In this document: piece after piece, positions 1-7,788 of the stretch | Layout: each line of letters opens with the position of its first letter | Numbering within the stretch: the stretch's first letter is position 1 | NCBI GenBank assembly: GCA_003165465.1 | Contig: PLUM01000039.1 | Span: 1 to 33,891, forward strand | DNA length: 33,891 bases | Source of the DNA: Acidobacteriota bacterium | GTDB taxonomy: Bacteria; Acidobacteriota; Terriglobia; Acidiferrales; UBA7541 | Direction of reading: 5' to 3' | Made by a program: the position numbers and the translations under genes | Notes under the pieces: model-generated | What the model saw: only the letters and a program-made list of their open reading frames with translations | The model's database searches: none | What the model was told of the DNA's origin: nothing

Positions 1-2
1 TG

Positions 3-665
3 GTTCTCATCTCCCCTTACGATCCGGCGGCGGGTTTCAATGTGGGACACGCCATGCAACGCAACAAGCTCATCTATGCCCTCGCGGATGCGGCCTTGGT
101 GGTGACCTCGGATTTCGAGAAAGGCGGAACTTGGGCCGGTGCCATCGAGCAACTGGATCGTCTTCGATTTGTGCCCGTCTTCGTCCGCAACGGCTCAAAC
201 TCAGGCAAAGGCAACTTCGCCCTGCTCCAACACGGCGGAAAGCCTTGGCCTAATCCGCAAAGCGGCAATGAACTCGGCGTCGCGCTCGTTACTGCGGCTG
301 AGTCTATCGCTGCGGAGCCAAAACAAGACACTCTTCCTTTGACGTTGCGAGAAGAACCAGCCGTTTACGAGTCTAACCCGGCGACAAAGCCAACTGAAGT
401 GCCAGTAGCAAAAGTGAATCCAATGGCAACTGACGCGAAGCCGTCACCAGAAGCTGAGTTGGTTAACGCGGTGCGAGAGATTTTGCGACGCGACCTTGTT
501 GAAGCACGAACGGAACAAGAGGTGGCTGGTCTACTGGCCGTCACAAAACCGCAAGCCAAAGCATGGATCGCTCGTTTGGTCGAGGAGACAGTGCTGGAGA
601 AAGTTACCAAATCCAAAAAACCAGCGCGCTTTCGCACGGTCAAGAGGGCAGATTGTCTGCTTTGA
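3..665 (+). CDS. DprA/Smf-like Rossmann-fold DNA-processing protein, 5' partial
   Basis: The reading frame is open from the window edge, so the true start lies upstream. The visible protein begins [12 protein letters not shown] and continues through [15 protein letters not shown] and the KGGTWAG segment. This is the C-terminal half of the DprA/Smf (LOG-like) Rossmann fold, where family members bind single-stranded DNA; the GGTWAG loop is typical of the phosphate- or DNA-binding pocket. About 60 low-complexity residues rich in P, E and K follow, then a C-terminal winged-helix-like domain (roughly the last 70 residues). DprA usually loads RecA on incoming DNA during transformation, but this branch, with an atypical core and a variable C-terminal HTH, is also found in defence settings, so its role is not fixed. 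It ends with TGA 56 bp before the convergent nucleotidyltransferase gene. Confidence 0.8.
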   Translation, partial: VLISPYDPAAGFNVGHAMQRNKLIYALADAALVVTSDFEKGGTWAGAIEQLDRLRFVPVFVRNGSNSGKGNFALLQHGGKPWPNPQSGNELGVALVTAAESIAAEPKQDTLPLTLREEPAVYESNPATKPTEVPVAKVNPMATDAKPSPEAELVNAVREILRRDLVEARTEQEVAGLLAVTKPQAKAWIARLVEETVLEKVTKSKKPARFRTVKRADCLL

Positions 666-721
666 TGTAAACACACAAAATGCATTGATCCCGTATCCGT
701 TCCAAGTGAGGAAAGTCTCCC

Positions 722-1027
722 CTACCTTTCATAAAAAAGAACCTTCTCGCGCTCGACGTAGGGGCGGATGTATTTCGAGATTGAATCGGCAAGGACGACA
801 TCGACTTTCCGCCCGCAGACCTCCGTCAGATCGGCGATCAACCCCGCCAGATCAAGCAGGGAAAATCCCTTCACGGGGGCCTCGACCAGTACATCGACAT
901 CGCTCCCCTCATGGGCCTCTCCCCGAACCATGGAGCCGAACAGGTATGCCTTGGTCACTGGGGTCTGTTTCAGGACCGGAACGATACGCTCCGTCAAGGT
1001 GGTGGCCAGCAAGGTCATGCCGATCAT
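722..1027 (-). CDS. MNT-type minimal nucleotidyltransferase, orphan
   Basis: A 101-residue protein with the polymerase-beta-like nucleotidyltransferase core: YLFGSMVRGEA, then GSDVDVLVE (the G-S...DxD catalytic signature, first two carboxylates), and a third strand KVDVVLAD carrying the last acidic residue. The start at 1027 is chosen because GGAGG sits about 7 nt upstream; the next ATG (1018) is too far from it. Members of this family are usually antitoxins that AMPylate a neighbouring HEPN RNase toxin (MntA/HepT type). Here no HEPN gene is seen on either side: downstream lies the convergent DprA-like gene and upstream the divergent secA. It is therefore either a solitary survivor of a toxin-antitoxin pair or acts on a distant partner. 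The family assignment is firm; the function is inferred. Confidence 0.85.
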   Translation of the reverse strand: MIGMTLLATTLTERIVPVLKQTPVTKAYLFGSMVRGEAHEGSDVDVLVEAPVKGFSLLDLAGLIADLTEVCGRKVDVVLADSISKYIRPYVEREKVLFYER

Positions 1028-1045
1028 TCTATCCCTCCGTTCTCC

Positions 1046-1101
1046 GAAGGGCAATCCCACTCCTCCCAGAGGCTTCGCCCCTTTGGGATTGTTTTCCCTT
1101 C
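1046..1101. repeat. Long imperfect hairpin between the nucleotidyltransferase and secA
   Basis: GAAGGG (1046-1051) and CAATCCCA (1052-1059) are matched by TGGGATTG (1084-1091) and CCCTTC (1096-1101), enclosing an inner GGC-TTCG-CCC-like stem. It lies in the divergent intergenic region and overlaps the candidate -35 of secA. It could be an operator, an mRNA structure in the nucleotidyltransferase leader, or a dispersed repeat. No function is shown by sequence alone. Confidence 0.5.
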
Positions 1102-1117
1102 TCCGAGGCCATAAAAC
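1089..1117 (+). promoter_or_regulatory. Candidate sigma-70 promoter of secA
   Basis: TTGTTT (1089-1094), 17 nt, TAAAAC (1112-1117). The predicted transcription start near 1124 leaves only about 15 nt before the secA ATG, and those bases are pyrimidine-rich with no Shine-Dalgarno sequence. The hexamers are only moderate matches. Confidence 0.4.
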
Positions 1118-1138
1118 TTCCCTCCCACCCCTTTTCTC

Positions 1139-3988
1139 ATGCTCAAATGGTTTCTTAAGAAAGTCCTCGGTTCCAAAAATCAGCGGGAGGTGAAGCGCCT
1201 CTGGCCTGTGGTTTATCAGATCAACGCCTTTGAGGAAGGGTACCGCTCTCTTTCCGAGGAGGGGCTTCAGGCCAAAACGGCTGAGTTCCGCGCCCGGTTT
1301 GAAAAGGGGGAGACTCTTGACGCTCTGCTCCCGGAGGCTTTTGCCGCCGTTAAAAATGCCTGCCGCCGCTTTACGGAGGCGAAACGGCAGGTTTCCATTC
1401 GCGGCCATGTTCTTACTTGGGAGATGACGCCCTTCGATGTGCAGCTTATCGGCGGCATTGTTCTGCACTCGGGACGGATTGCCGAAATGGCGACGGGCGA
1501 GGGCAAGACGCTGGTGGCGACGCTCCCGGCGTACTTGAACGCTCTGACGGGCAAGGGGGTTCACGTCGTCACGGTTAATGATTACCTCGCCGCCCGCGAT
1601 AGCGAATGGATGGGGGAAGTTTATCGTTATCTCGGCCTCACGGTGGGCTGTCTCCAGCACGCGCAGAGTCCTTCGGAACGCCGCGCCCAGTATGCCGCCG
1701 ATATTACTTACGGCGTTAATAGCGAGTTCGGCTTCGATTATCTGCGGGATAACGGCATGGCGACGCGCCGCGAGGAGCAGGTGCAGCGGGGCCACGCCTT
1801 TGCCGTGGTCGATGAGGTCGATTCGATCCTGATCGACGAGGCCCGCACGCCGCTGATCATTTCCGGCCCCGCCGAGGAATCCACGGACAAGTACTACCGC
1901 ATCGACAAAATTATTCCGAAACTGATTCAGGACATCGATTACATCGTCGAGGAAAAGCACAGGACCGCGACGCTCACGGAAGAAGGCATCAGCAAAACCG
2001 AAAAGCTGCTGGGGCTCGGCAACATGTACGACCCGCAGCACATGGAAACGATTCACCACGTCTATCAGGGGCTCCGCGCGCACACCTTGTACAAGCGCGA
2101 TGTCGAATACGTCGTCAAGAACGGCGAAGTCGTCATCATCGACGAGTTTACCGGACGCGAAATGCCGGGCCGCCGCTGGTCGGACGGCTTGCACCAGGCC
2201 GTGGAAGCGAAAGAAGGCGTCAAGATCGAGCGCGAAAATCAGACCCTCGCGACCATCACCTTTCAGAATTATTTCCGCATGTACAAAAAACTTTCCGGCA
2301 TGACCGGAACGGCGGAAACCGAAGCCACCGAGTTCAACAAGATATACAAGCTGGATGTTTCGCTGATTCCGACCAACCGTACGCTTCGCCGCGAGGAATT
2401 TCGCGACGTGGTTTACCGCACCGCCGCGGAAAAATATGAAGCCGTGGTCAACGGCATCCTGCAAGAGGACAACACATACGCGCACGGCCTGCGGCAACTT
2501 CACGAATCGGGCCAGCCGGTGCTGGTCGGAACGATTTCGATCGAAAAATCCGAGCATCTGGCGAATCTGCTGAAAAAGGCGGCCATTCCGCACCAGGTGT
2601 TGAACGCGAAGCAGCATGAGCGCGAAGCCAAGGTCGTCGCGCAGGCCGGACGCAAGGGCGCGGTCACGGTTTCCACGAACATGGCGGGCCGCGGCACGGA
2701 CATTCTGCTGGGCGGAAACCCGGAAGCGATGACGCGCGAGCATTGCGTGCACGAACGGCTCGCGATTCCTTACATCGCCGCGCCCGCCGTCATTGGTGGA
2801 AATGCAGGCGGGGACGGCGCCGAATCCGCCGCGGCGCCCAACATGGTTTTGTTCCAGCAGGAAGGCAAAATTTTCCAGGTTCCCGCCGAGCAATGGAAAC
2901 CCATCTATGACAAGTTTGTGGAGCAATGCCGCGCGGAACACGATGAAGTAATCGCGCTCGGCGGCCTGCACATTCTCGGCACCGAACGCCACGAAGCGCG
3001 GCGCATCGACAACCAGCTTCGCGGGCGCGCCGGCCGTCAGGGTGACCCGGGATCCTCCCGCTTTTTCCTTTCGCTCGAGGACGACCTGCTGCGCGTGTTC
3101 GGCGGCGAGCGCGTCAAGGCGCTGATGTACCGCCTGGGAATGACCGAGGGAATCCCCATCGAGTCCAAGCTGATTTCACGCCGCATCGAGAACGCGCAAA
3201 TGGCCGTCGAAGCGCAAAACTTCGAGGCGCGCAAGCACCTGCTCGAATACGACGACGTGATGAACAAGCAGCGCGAAACGATCTATTCTATCCGCCGCTC
3301 CGCCCTCGAAGGAAAAGAACAAAAAGATTACGCGCTGGGCATCGCCGAAGACATTGCTCGCGAAATCGTGGGAACGTACTGCCCGGCGAACGAGCATCCG
3401 GACAAATGGAACGTCACGCAATTCGCCGCCGAAGTGCTGAGCCAGTACGGCCTGGACGTGAAGACCGCCGGAATCGACGCGGGGAAAATGAACCACGCGG
3501 AACTCGAGGATGTTCTGGTCGAGCGCGTGAAGGAACGCTACGCCGAAAAGGAAAAATTGTTCGGCGAGCAAATGATGCGCTGGCTCGAGCGGCGAATCAT
3601 TCTGGATATTGTCGACACGCAGTGGAAAGACCACCTGCTGACGCTCGACCACTTGAAGGAAGGCATCGGCCTGCGCGGCTATGGCCAAAAAGATCCGCTC
3701 GTCGAATTCAAGAAGGAAGCCTTCACGCTGTTCGAGGACATGATGGGCCGCATCGACACCGAGACGGTTCGCTATCTGTTCCTCGTGCAGCCCGCCAAGC
3801 CCGAGGACGAAGCCAAGGAAATCGAGCGGCGACAGCGCCGACAGCAGCAGGAAATGCAGTTCCAGGCCGGAGCCGCGCAAGCCGAGCCGCCGAAGCCCGT
3901 CCGCACCGGAGCGAAAGTGGGCCGGAACGACCCGTGCCCCTGCGGTAGCGGAAAGAAGTATAAGAAGTGCCACGGCGTAAACGCGTAG
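1139..3988 (+). CDS. secA: SecA preprotein translocase ATPase
   Basis: A 949-residue SecA, full length for the family. It drives Sec-dependent export through SecYEG. Visible landmarks in order: N-terminal start [14 protein letters not shown]; Walker A in [16 protein letters not shown] (about residues 117-132); [11 protein letters not shown]; Walker [18 protein letters not shown]; the preprotein-crosslinking region; [21 protein letters not shown]2 motifs [16 protein letters not shown] and [17 protein letters not shown]; helical scaffold ([20 protein letters not shown]); and a C-terminal zinc tail [13 protein letters not shown], the SecB/ribosome-binding motif. A roughly 60-residue acidic and alanine-rich insertion interrupts NBD2 after GGNPEAM. 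The gene is monocistronic here, divergent from the nucleotidyltransferase. No Shine-Dalgarno precedes the ATG; the upstream 20 nt are nearly all pyrimidines. No SecM-like arrest ORF is apparent. Confidence 0.98.
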   Translation: MLKWFLKKVLGSKNQREVKRLWPVVYQINAFEEGYRSLSEEGLQAKTAEFRARFEKGETLDALLPEAFAAVKNACRRFTEAKRQVSIRGHVLTWEMTPFDVQLIGGIVLHSGRIAEMATGEGKTLVATLPAYLNALTGKGVHVVTVNDYLAARDSEWMGEVYRYLGLTVGCLQHAQSPSERRAQYAADITYGVNSEFGFDYLRDNGMATRREEQVQRGHAFAVVDEVDSILIDEARTPLIISGPAEESTDKYYRIDKIIPKLIQDIDYIVEEKHRTATLTEEGISKTEKLLGLGNMYDPQHMETIHHVYQGLRAHTLYKRDVEYVVKNGEVVIIDEFTGREMPGRRWSDGLHQAVEAKEGVKIERENQTLATITFQNYFRMYKKLSGMTGTAETEATEFNKIYKLDVSLIPTNRTLRREEFRDVVYRTAAEKYEAVVNGILQEDNTYAHGLRQLHESGQPVLVGTISIEKSEHLANLLKKAAIPHQVLNAKQHEREAKVVAQAGRKGAVTVSTNMAGRGTDILLGGNPEAMTREHCVHERLAIPYIAAPAVIGGNAGGDGAESAAAPNMVLFQQEGKIFQVPAEQWKPIYDKFVEQCRAEHDEVIALGGLHILGTERHEARRIDNQLRGRAGRQGDPGSSRFFLSLEDDLLRVFGGERVKALMYRLGMTEGIPIESKLISRRIENAQMAVEAQNFEARKHLLEYDDVMNKQRETIYSIRRSALEGKEQKDYALGIAEDIAREIVGTYCPANEHPDKWNVTQFAAEVLSQYGLDVKTAGIDAGKMNHAELEDVLVERVKERYAEKEKLFGEQMMRWLERRIILDIVDTQWKDHLLTLDHLKEGIGLRGYGQKDPLVEFKKEAFTLFEDMMGRIDTETVRYLFLVQPAKPEDEAKEIERRQRRQQQEMQFQAGAAQAEPPKPVRTGAKVGRNDPCPCGSGKKYKKCHGVNA

Positions 3989-3994
3989 TGCTTC

Positions 3995-4073
3995 GTAGCG
4001 CGGGCTTCAGCCTGTGTGGTTTTGATTTGTGGCAACCGAAAGTCAAAAGAACACAGGCTGAAGCCTGTGCTAC
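3995..4073. repeat. REP/BIME-like inverted pair, family 1, copy A
   Basis: GTAG at the left edge, CTAC at the right edge, and arms of the pattern GGCTTCAGCC / GGCTGAAGCC that are each palindromic. The linker contains AAAGTCAAAAGAACAC, shared exactly with the copy at 20361 and, inverted, with the copy at 30263. It starts 7 nt after the secA stop codon and could also act as a transcript 3' hairpin. The GTAG-plus-palindrome head-to-head arrangement matches REP sequences mobilised by RAYT (Y1-type) transposases; no RAYT gene is in this window. Confidence 0.85.
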
Positions 4074-4223
4074 TTAAACCCGCGCCACGAATGATCATGG
4101 AATGCCACTTTCGCTTCCGAGGAAGGGTAACTTTTACCCATCACAGCCCCGCAAATGAGTCTTCTTCCCGATACACGCCCACCCAAATACATGTAAAATA
4201 AGTTGATACGCGACTTCCCTCAG

Positions 4224-4240
4224 TTGGCAACTGGTATGCA
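4224..4240 (+). promoter_or_regulatory. Candidate sigma-54 (-24/-12) promoter
   Basis: TTGGC at -24 and TGCA at -12, with exactly 10 nt between GG (4226-4227) and GC (4238-4239), the invariant sigma-54 spacing. The predicted start is near 4251, 32 nt before the ATG at 4283, and no other gene lies between. The same TTGGC-N8-TGCA string occurs at 13195-13211 in front of the signalling operon. Dependence on RpoN and an enhancer-binding protein is inferred. Confidence 0.55.
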
Positions 4241-4282
4241 CATTAGTTCGCGGTATTTTCAATCAGGATTGAGGTGCACTTC

Positions 4283-4609
4283 ATGACGTCCCACAGCCGC
4301 AGCGGTTTATCGAAGCGGGCCGCGCTCGAATTCCCCATCAACTCGGGGCAAGGCGGTCTCCGACTGGACCACTTCCTACTGGATTTCACGCAAAAGCTCG
4401 ATGCCATCGCCACACTCGAAAGCCGTGGAGAAACGGTCGACGCCGATTCGCGCGAGTGGATGGCCTCTCAGGTGAACTTCATTGTGGAACTCATCGGAAA
4501 TGAAAGCCTGGCGCTGGATGACGACCTGCGCTCGAAATTACTGCAAATGCTTTTGTCCATCGCCAATCTGAATGAGCGCATCCGCTCTCAATCTTCCGTG
4601 AGCCACTAA
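4283..4609 (+). CDS. Unknown small helical protein
   Basis: A 108-residue protein I do not recognise. The ATG at 4283 is preferred over an in-frame GTG at 4274 because GAGGTG (4271-4276) is a well-placed Shine-Dalgarno 6 nt upstream of the ATG. After a polar N-terminus of about 25 residues, the sequence is predicted mostly helical with regular leucines (LRLDHFLLDFTQKLDAIATL, then MASQVNFIVELIG and LRSKLLQMLLSIANLNERI). There is no signal peptide or membrane segment, so it is likely cytoplasmic. It follows a sigma-54-like promoter and precedes an anti-sigma kinase gene by 164 bp in the same direction, which hints at a regulatory or adaptor role; that link is only contextual. Confidence 0.7.
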   Translation: MTSHSRSGLSKRAALEFPINSGQGGLRLDHFLLDFTQKLDAIATLESRGETVDADSREWMASQVNFIVELIGNESLALDDDLRSKLLQMLLSIANLNERIRSQSSVSH

Positions 4610-4773
4610 GCCTGACCGTGAGGTATTCATACGCAACGCACTCCTTCCACCCGGCTTGAATGGGCGTCCCCGTAAGTTCAGAATATAAACAGGCAGCCAG
4701 TGAGCTGCCCATGATACAGGTTCCATCTTTCGGGAGCATTCGGCCCGCAAGGCCCCGCACCGGAAACTATTGC

Positions 4774-5220
4774 ATGGCGACAGACCCACATTCCGACTCT
4801 TCCAGGAACGGCCAGCCCTCGTCGGCGCATTTTGATGTGACGATGGCGGCGGATGTCGCAGCCATTTCGCCCGTGGTGGGATGGGTCATGCGCCTGATCG
4901 GTGAACTGGAATATTCCGCGGGCAAGGAATTTGAAATTGAGTTGGCGCTGCGCGAAGCCCTGGCCAATGCGATCCTGCACGGGTGCAAGGGCGATCCGTC
5001 CAAGAAAATCGAATGTTCGGTAACGGGCGATCGGGACCATGGAATCCTGATCGTGGTTCGCGATCCGGGCGCCGGGTTCGACCCTTCGTCCCTGCCCGTG
5101 CCAACGGAGGGATCCAATTTACATTCCGATCATGGCCGCGGCATTTTGCTGATCAACAACCTGATGGATGAAGTGACGCACGAACGCAACGGCACGGAAA
5201 TTCGTATGCGAAAATTCTGA
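4774..5220 (+). CDS. RsbW/SpoIIAB-type anti-sigma serine kinase (HATPase_c)
   Basis: A 148-residue GHKL ATPase of the anti-sigma-factor kinase type. The N box is ELALREALANAILHG (about 56-70), with the Mg-binding Asn in NAILHG; the G1 box is VRDPGAGFDP (95-104) and the G2 box HGRGILLINNLMDEV (120-134). No HisKA domain is present, as expected for serine kinases that bind a sigma factor or phosphorylate an STAS anti-anti-sigma partner. In-frame ATGs exist at 4660 and 4711; 4774 is chosen because it leaves a family-sized N-terminus, but none has a strong Shine-Dalgarno. A 6-bp perfect hairpin (4692-4709, GGCAGC/GCTGCC) lies upstream. No sigma factor or STAS gene is nearby, so the partner is elsewhere. 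The next gene begins 5 nt after the stop, implying cotranscription. Confidence 0.88.
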   Translation: MATDPHSDSSRNGQPSSAHFDVTMAADVAAISPVVGWVMRLIGELEYSAGKEFEIELALREALANAILHGCKGDPSKKIECSVTGDRDHGILIVVRDPGAGFDPSSLPVPTEGSNLHSDHGRGILLINNLMDEVTHERNGTEIRMRKF

Positions 5221-5225
5221 CGGCC

Positions 5226-5957
5226 ATGACTGCCAAACCACCTACAAAAACCCAGAATATTCCTTCCGATGCGGGCGTCAAGAAAACGTTCGATCCCTTC
5301 CGGCCCGACATGCCGCAAATACCGGGTGTGAGCCGGACTCCCGGCAAAACAAAACGCGCTTCGAACGGTATGGGGATGGAGCAATGGCTGCGAATCGCGG
5401 GCATCGCGGCTGCCGTGGCCGTGATTGGCACCGCAATCTTTTGGTGGATCAAGAGCAAACCGGCCGCGCCAGCCAACTCCTCGTCCAGCGCGAAAGTTGT
5501 GGAGCAGCCTGCGCCCGCGCCACAGGCATCCACTCCCGTTTCGCCCGTTCAAAAAGCTATCAACGCGGCCGCGACCGTCATTGAGCTTTCCAAACCGTGG
5601 ACCGCGAAAACATTTATCTTCGTGAAGCCCTTCACCCGGGAAAATATTAACGCCATGGTCATCCGGCTTCCCGGCGGAGAACTCTGGGCATTTGCCATTA
5701 AAGAACCCTACAGCCACTGCGACCTGGAATTCGTTACCGATTTAGCCAAGCTTTCCTCGAAGTACGGATACATGGCCGGCCACCCCATGGTCGCGAATCC
5801 CTGCAACAGCACGCTTTACGATCCCTTAAAACTCAGCACGCTCGAAGACAAAACCTGGGTCCGGGGAGCAATCGCGGTGGGCAGCGGCCTGCGGCCTCCT
5901 ACGGCAATCGAAGTAAAAGTCAGCGGCAACTTCATCGTTGCCGATAACATCGAGTAG
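5226..5957 (+). CDS. Membrane-anchored protein with a possible degenerate Rieske-like domain
   Basis: A 243-residue protein with a proline-rich cytoplasmic N-terminus (1-52), one membrane helix (about 55-75, ending WWIKSK), an Ala/Pro/Ser linker (78-115) and a C-terminal beta-rich domain exposed outside the membrane. The end of that domain (NPCNSTLYDP at 191-200, then RGAIAVGSGLRPPTAIEVKV and GNFIVAD) has the rhythm of the C-terminal half of Rieske domains, where the family has CPCHGS.FD and later GP...RPL..YEV. The expected cluster ligands are mostly absent: Cys and His of the second motif are both Asn, and the first motif reads YSH instead of CTH. Cys165 and Cys193 might still form the disulfide. 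The Rieske resemblance is tentative; otherwise it is unknown. It is translationally close to the anti-sigma kinase gene (5 nt gap). Confidence 0.75.
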   Translation: MTAKPPTKTQNIPSDAGVKKTFDPFRPDMPQIPGVSRTPGKTKRASNGMGMEQWLRIAGIAAAVAVIGTAIFWWIKSKPAAPANSSSSAKVVEQPAPAPQASTPVSPVQKAINAAATVIELSKPWTAKTFIFVKPFTRENINAMVIRLPGGELWAFAIKEPYSHCDLEFVTDLAKLSSKYGYMAGHPMVANPCNSTLYDPLKLSTLEDKTWVRGAIAVGSGLRPPTAIEVKVSGNFIVADNIE

Positions 5958-5968
5958 CGTTCCAAAAA

Positions 5969-6040
5969 GTAGCGCGGGCTTCAGCCTGCGGGGTTTAGTT
6001 CTTGCAAGAAGGAAACCCCGCAGGCTGAAGCCCGCGCTGC
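5969..6040. repeat. REP/BIME-like inverted pair, family 1, copy B
   Basis: Begins GTAGCGCGGGCTTCAGCCTG and ends with the reverse complement of that arm, except that the final CTAC reads CTGC. The inner arms CGGGGTTT/AAACCCCG extend the stem. It lies between the stop at 5957 and tRNA-Arg, so it may also serve as a 3' hairpin. Confidence 0.85.
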
Positions 6041-6095
6041 TGAATAAATAGCAGGGCGATGCGCGCAGGCGGAGCTCATGATATAAATGATATGC

Positions 6096-6172
6096 GCGGC
6101 TGTAGCTCAGCTGGATAGAGCGCGTGCCTCCGAAGCACGAGGTCGGGCGTTCGAGTCGCCCCAGCCGCACCA
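6096..6172 (+). tRNA. tRNA-Arg (anticodon CCG)
   Basis: Acceptor stem GCGGCTG (6096-6102) pairs with CAGCCGC (6162-6168), discriminator A, and CCA is encoded (6170-6172). The D stem is GCTC/GAGC, the anticodon stem CGTGC/GCACG with loop CTCCGAA giving CCG (reads CGG), and the T arm GGGCG-TTCGAGT-CGCCC. A TATAAA about 8 nt upstream may be its -10 box. Confidence 0.96.
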
Positions 6173-6225
6173 CTCCAATTCACGCATCCAATCGAGCCTG
6201 TCAATCTTATCAATGCGCTTATGAA

Positions 6226-6250
6226 GCGGCAGCCACGGCTTCCCTGCCGC
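6226..6250 (-). terminator. Hairpin downstream of the TonB gene
   Basis: GCGGCAG (6226-6232) and CTGCCGC (6244-6250) form a perfect 7-bp stem with an 11-nt loop, 12 nt after the tonB-like stop on the minus strand. There is no clear T-run after it, so intrinsic termination is only possible, not shown. Confidence 0.35.
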
Positions 6251-6261
6251 GCCGTTGTGAG

Positions 6262-7107
6262 CTACGAAAAGTGAAAGCTGACCTCTACCCTGAAATCAAC
6301 CGGTATTGGCTCGCCGTCAAGAACCGTCGGCTCATACTTCCTTTTCGAAACGGCGTTCAAGGCGGAGGGAATCAGCAACGGATGCCCGCTGATCACGCGC
6401 ATACCCGTCACTTTGCCATTTTCATCGATGATCGCTTCGATCACGACAACCCCGGAGAGACGGGCCTGCCTGGCAAGAACTGGATACTCCGGTTCGGGAC
6501 CGGAGAGCAGTCGCGGCGGTTTCACATCGCCACCCACACGGACAGGCTCTTTTCGCCGTTCCGCAACGGGCGGCGCTGGCGCACCTTTCAAGACGCCTCC
6601 CAGCACCCCGCCAACAAAGCCTCCCGACAGACCTCCGGGAATTCCTCCCGGAACTCCCATCGCTACGTCATCCGGAGGCGTTTCCACGCTATCTGAAGCG
6701 GTTACGACGGCTTTTGGGATGAACGAAGGCGCCGTCAACTTTCCAGGCGCGAAGACCCTCGGAGGTGTGCGAACTGGCCGCGCAGCCGCGGAAGCCATCG
6801 GAGGCGGAGGAGGCGCGGCGGGCATCAGTGGAGGAGCGAGAAACGTCAGATTCAACTTCTGGAAATCGAGCCCCGTCGTGAAATAAAGCGGCAAAATCAT
6901 GAGCACCGCGAGAATCGCGACGTGAACGACAAATGACACAACCCAATCCAAAGCGCTGCGCCGCTGGTGCGCCGAAGAATTTTCCAGCATGGCTTCCGCC
7001 AGCATCTCGTGCAAAGGCATTCCCTTCGGCGGCGCAAGCACGATATGTGACTTTACTTTTGCCGCCGGTTCCATTTCTCCAATATGCGGAATGTATTGAC
7101 TGTGCAC
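6262..7107 (-). CDS. TonB-family energy-transducing protein
   Basis: A 281-residue TonB protein that would couple ExbB/ExbD proton-motive energy to outer-membrane TonB-dependent transporters. The start is taken as GTG at 7107 because GGAGGTGAT lies 7 nt upstream; an ATG at 7188 is the alternative. Order: a cytoplasmic N-terminus of about 60 residues, unusually long for TonB; a membrane helix (WVVSFVVHVAILAVLMILPLYF); a Pro/Ala-rich periplasmic linker; a glycine-rich stretch with repeated GG(V/I/L) units; and the TonB C-terminal domain beginning near PEPEYPVLARQARLSG and ending VDFRVEVSFHF. The YP motif is intact. No exbB/exbD is adjacent, so the motor is encoded elsewhere. Confidence 0.93.
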   Translation of the reverse strand: MHSQYIPHIGEMEPAAKVKSHIVLAPPKGMPLHEMLAEAMLENSSAHQRRSALDWVVSFVVHVAILAVLMILPLYFTTGLDFQKLNLTFLAPPLMPAAPPPPPMASAAARPVRTPPRVFAPGKLTAPSFIPKAVVTASDSVETPPDDVAMGVPGGIPGGLSGGFVGGVLGGVLKGAPAPPVAERRKEPVRVGGDVKPPRLLSGPEPEYPVLARQARLSGVVVIEAIIDENGKVTGMRVISGHPLLIPSALNAVSKRKYEPTVLDGEPIPVDFRVEVSFHFS

Positions 7108-7249
7108 GACATCACCTCCATCTTCGCCCGGCGCATAAGACCGGCATGCCCTCAAACCCCAGGAAACCAGACCAGGCATCCATGGCATTTCCCCTCTACG
7201 ACGCTATGCATTTTTAATGATTAAAGAATGCGGGGGATTCGGCCATGAC

Positions 7250-7281
7250 TGACGTCACATCCAGCTGTGATCCGCATCACG
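7250..7281 (-). promoter_or_regulatory. Candidate CRP/FNR-type operator and adjacent palindrome upstream of the TonB gene
   Basis: TGTGA-N6-TCACG at 7266-7281 is one base short of the CRP/FNR-family consensus TGTGA-N6-TCACA. Next to it is a perfect 8-bp palindrome TGACGTCA (7250-7257). The two sit 140-175 bp upstream of the tonB-like start and about 60 bp downstream of the next gene's stop, so the TonB gene is the likely target. No CRP-family gene is in the window; regulation is inferred. Confidence 0.45.
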
Positions 7282-7339
7282 ATCGGATCGGAAACGGGTT
7301 CCCTGCCTTCACCAGCAAAAACGAATCGGAGACGCCTTC

Positions 7340-7705
7340 CTATGTTGAGCGAATCCGGTCCTTGATCTGGTGCGCCAGTTTCTCGATTTCTTCCGCTTTT
7401 TTGACCAGGGAAAGAGATAAAACGTCGGTCTCCGGCGTCTTATCCGATTCCTCCTTCAAATCCTTGGCCAGTTGCAGCAAACGGTCGACGTCGCGCCGAA
7501 GGGCTTTCTGATTTTCCTTGAGCTGACTCTTTGGATCCAATCGTGGTGGAGAGGGTAAATCGTCCGGCCGGCCCGAACTGCTGGCATCCGGAAATTGAGG
7601 AGTTGGAAAAGGTGGATTACCCCGCTGGCCGCCGGCCAGTAGCGCCCGCGCTCCCGCCAGCGCGGCGGCAGCGCTCGAAATAAAAAACCTGCGTCCGGTT
7701 TTCAT
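7340..7705 (-). CDS. Small secreted protein with twin-arginine signal and coiled coil
   Basis: A 121-residue hypothetical protein. It begins MKTGRRFFISSAAAALAGA: a twin-arginine pair followed by a hydrophobic Ala-rich segment, suggesting a Tat (or Sec) signal peptide. A short Pro/Ser-rich linker follows, and the last 65 residues are strongly charged and helical with heptad-like spacing (SQLKENQKALRRDVDRLLQL and KKAEEIEKLAHQIKDRI), predicted coiled coil. The ATG at 7705 is chosen over an upstream in-frame ATG (7756) because it places the signal peptide at the terminus. It has no cofactor motif, which is unusual for a Tat substrate. The function is unknown. It is divergent from the MscS gene (83 bp apart), so the two may share a control region. 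Confidence 0.75.
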   Translation of the reverse strand: MKTGRRFFISSAAAALAGARALLAGGQRGNPPFPTPQFPDASSSGRPDDLPSPPRLDPKSQLKENQKALRRDVDRLLQLAKDLKEESDKTPETDVLSLSLVKKAEEIEKLAHQIKDRIRST

Positions 7706-7788
7706 TGAATTCTCACTCGGCCCCATTCCCTGCCGCCATCGATCGCCTTGTGGCAAATCGCCGGGTGCTGTAATCTCGTCCGTATATT

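Noticed and set aside
1028-2992. Minus-strand frame continuing upstream of the nucleotidyltransferase for about 650 codons
   Set aside because: It runs antisense to secA, shows no family features, and a good ribosome site sets the real start at 1027. It is a by-product of GC-rich codon use on the other strand.
3995-4073. Intrinsic terminator of secA
   Set aside because: The hairpin arms are too far apart and no T-run follows; the GTAG/CTAC edges and other copies fit a REP-type repeat better, though it may incidentally shape the 3' end.
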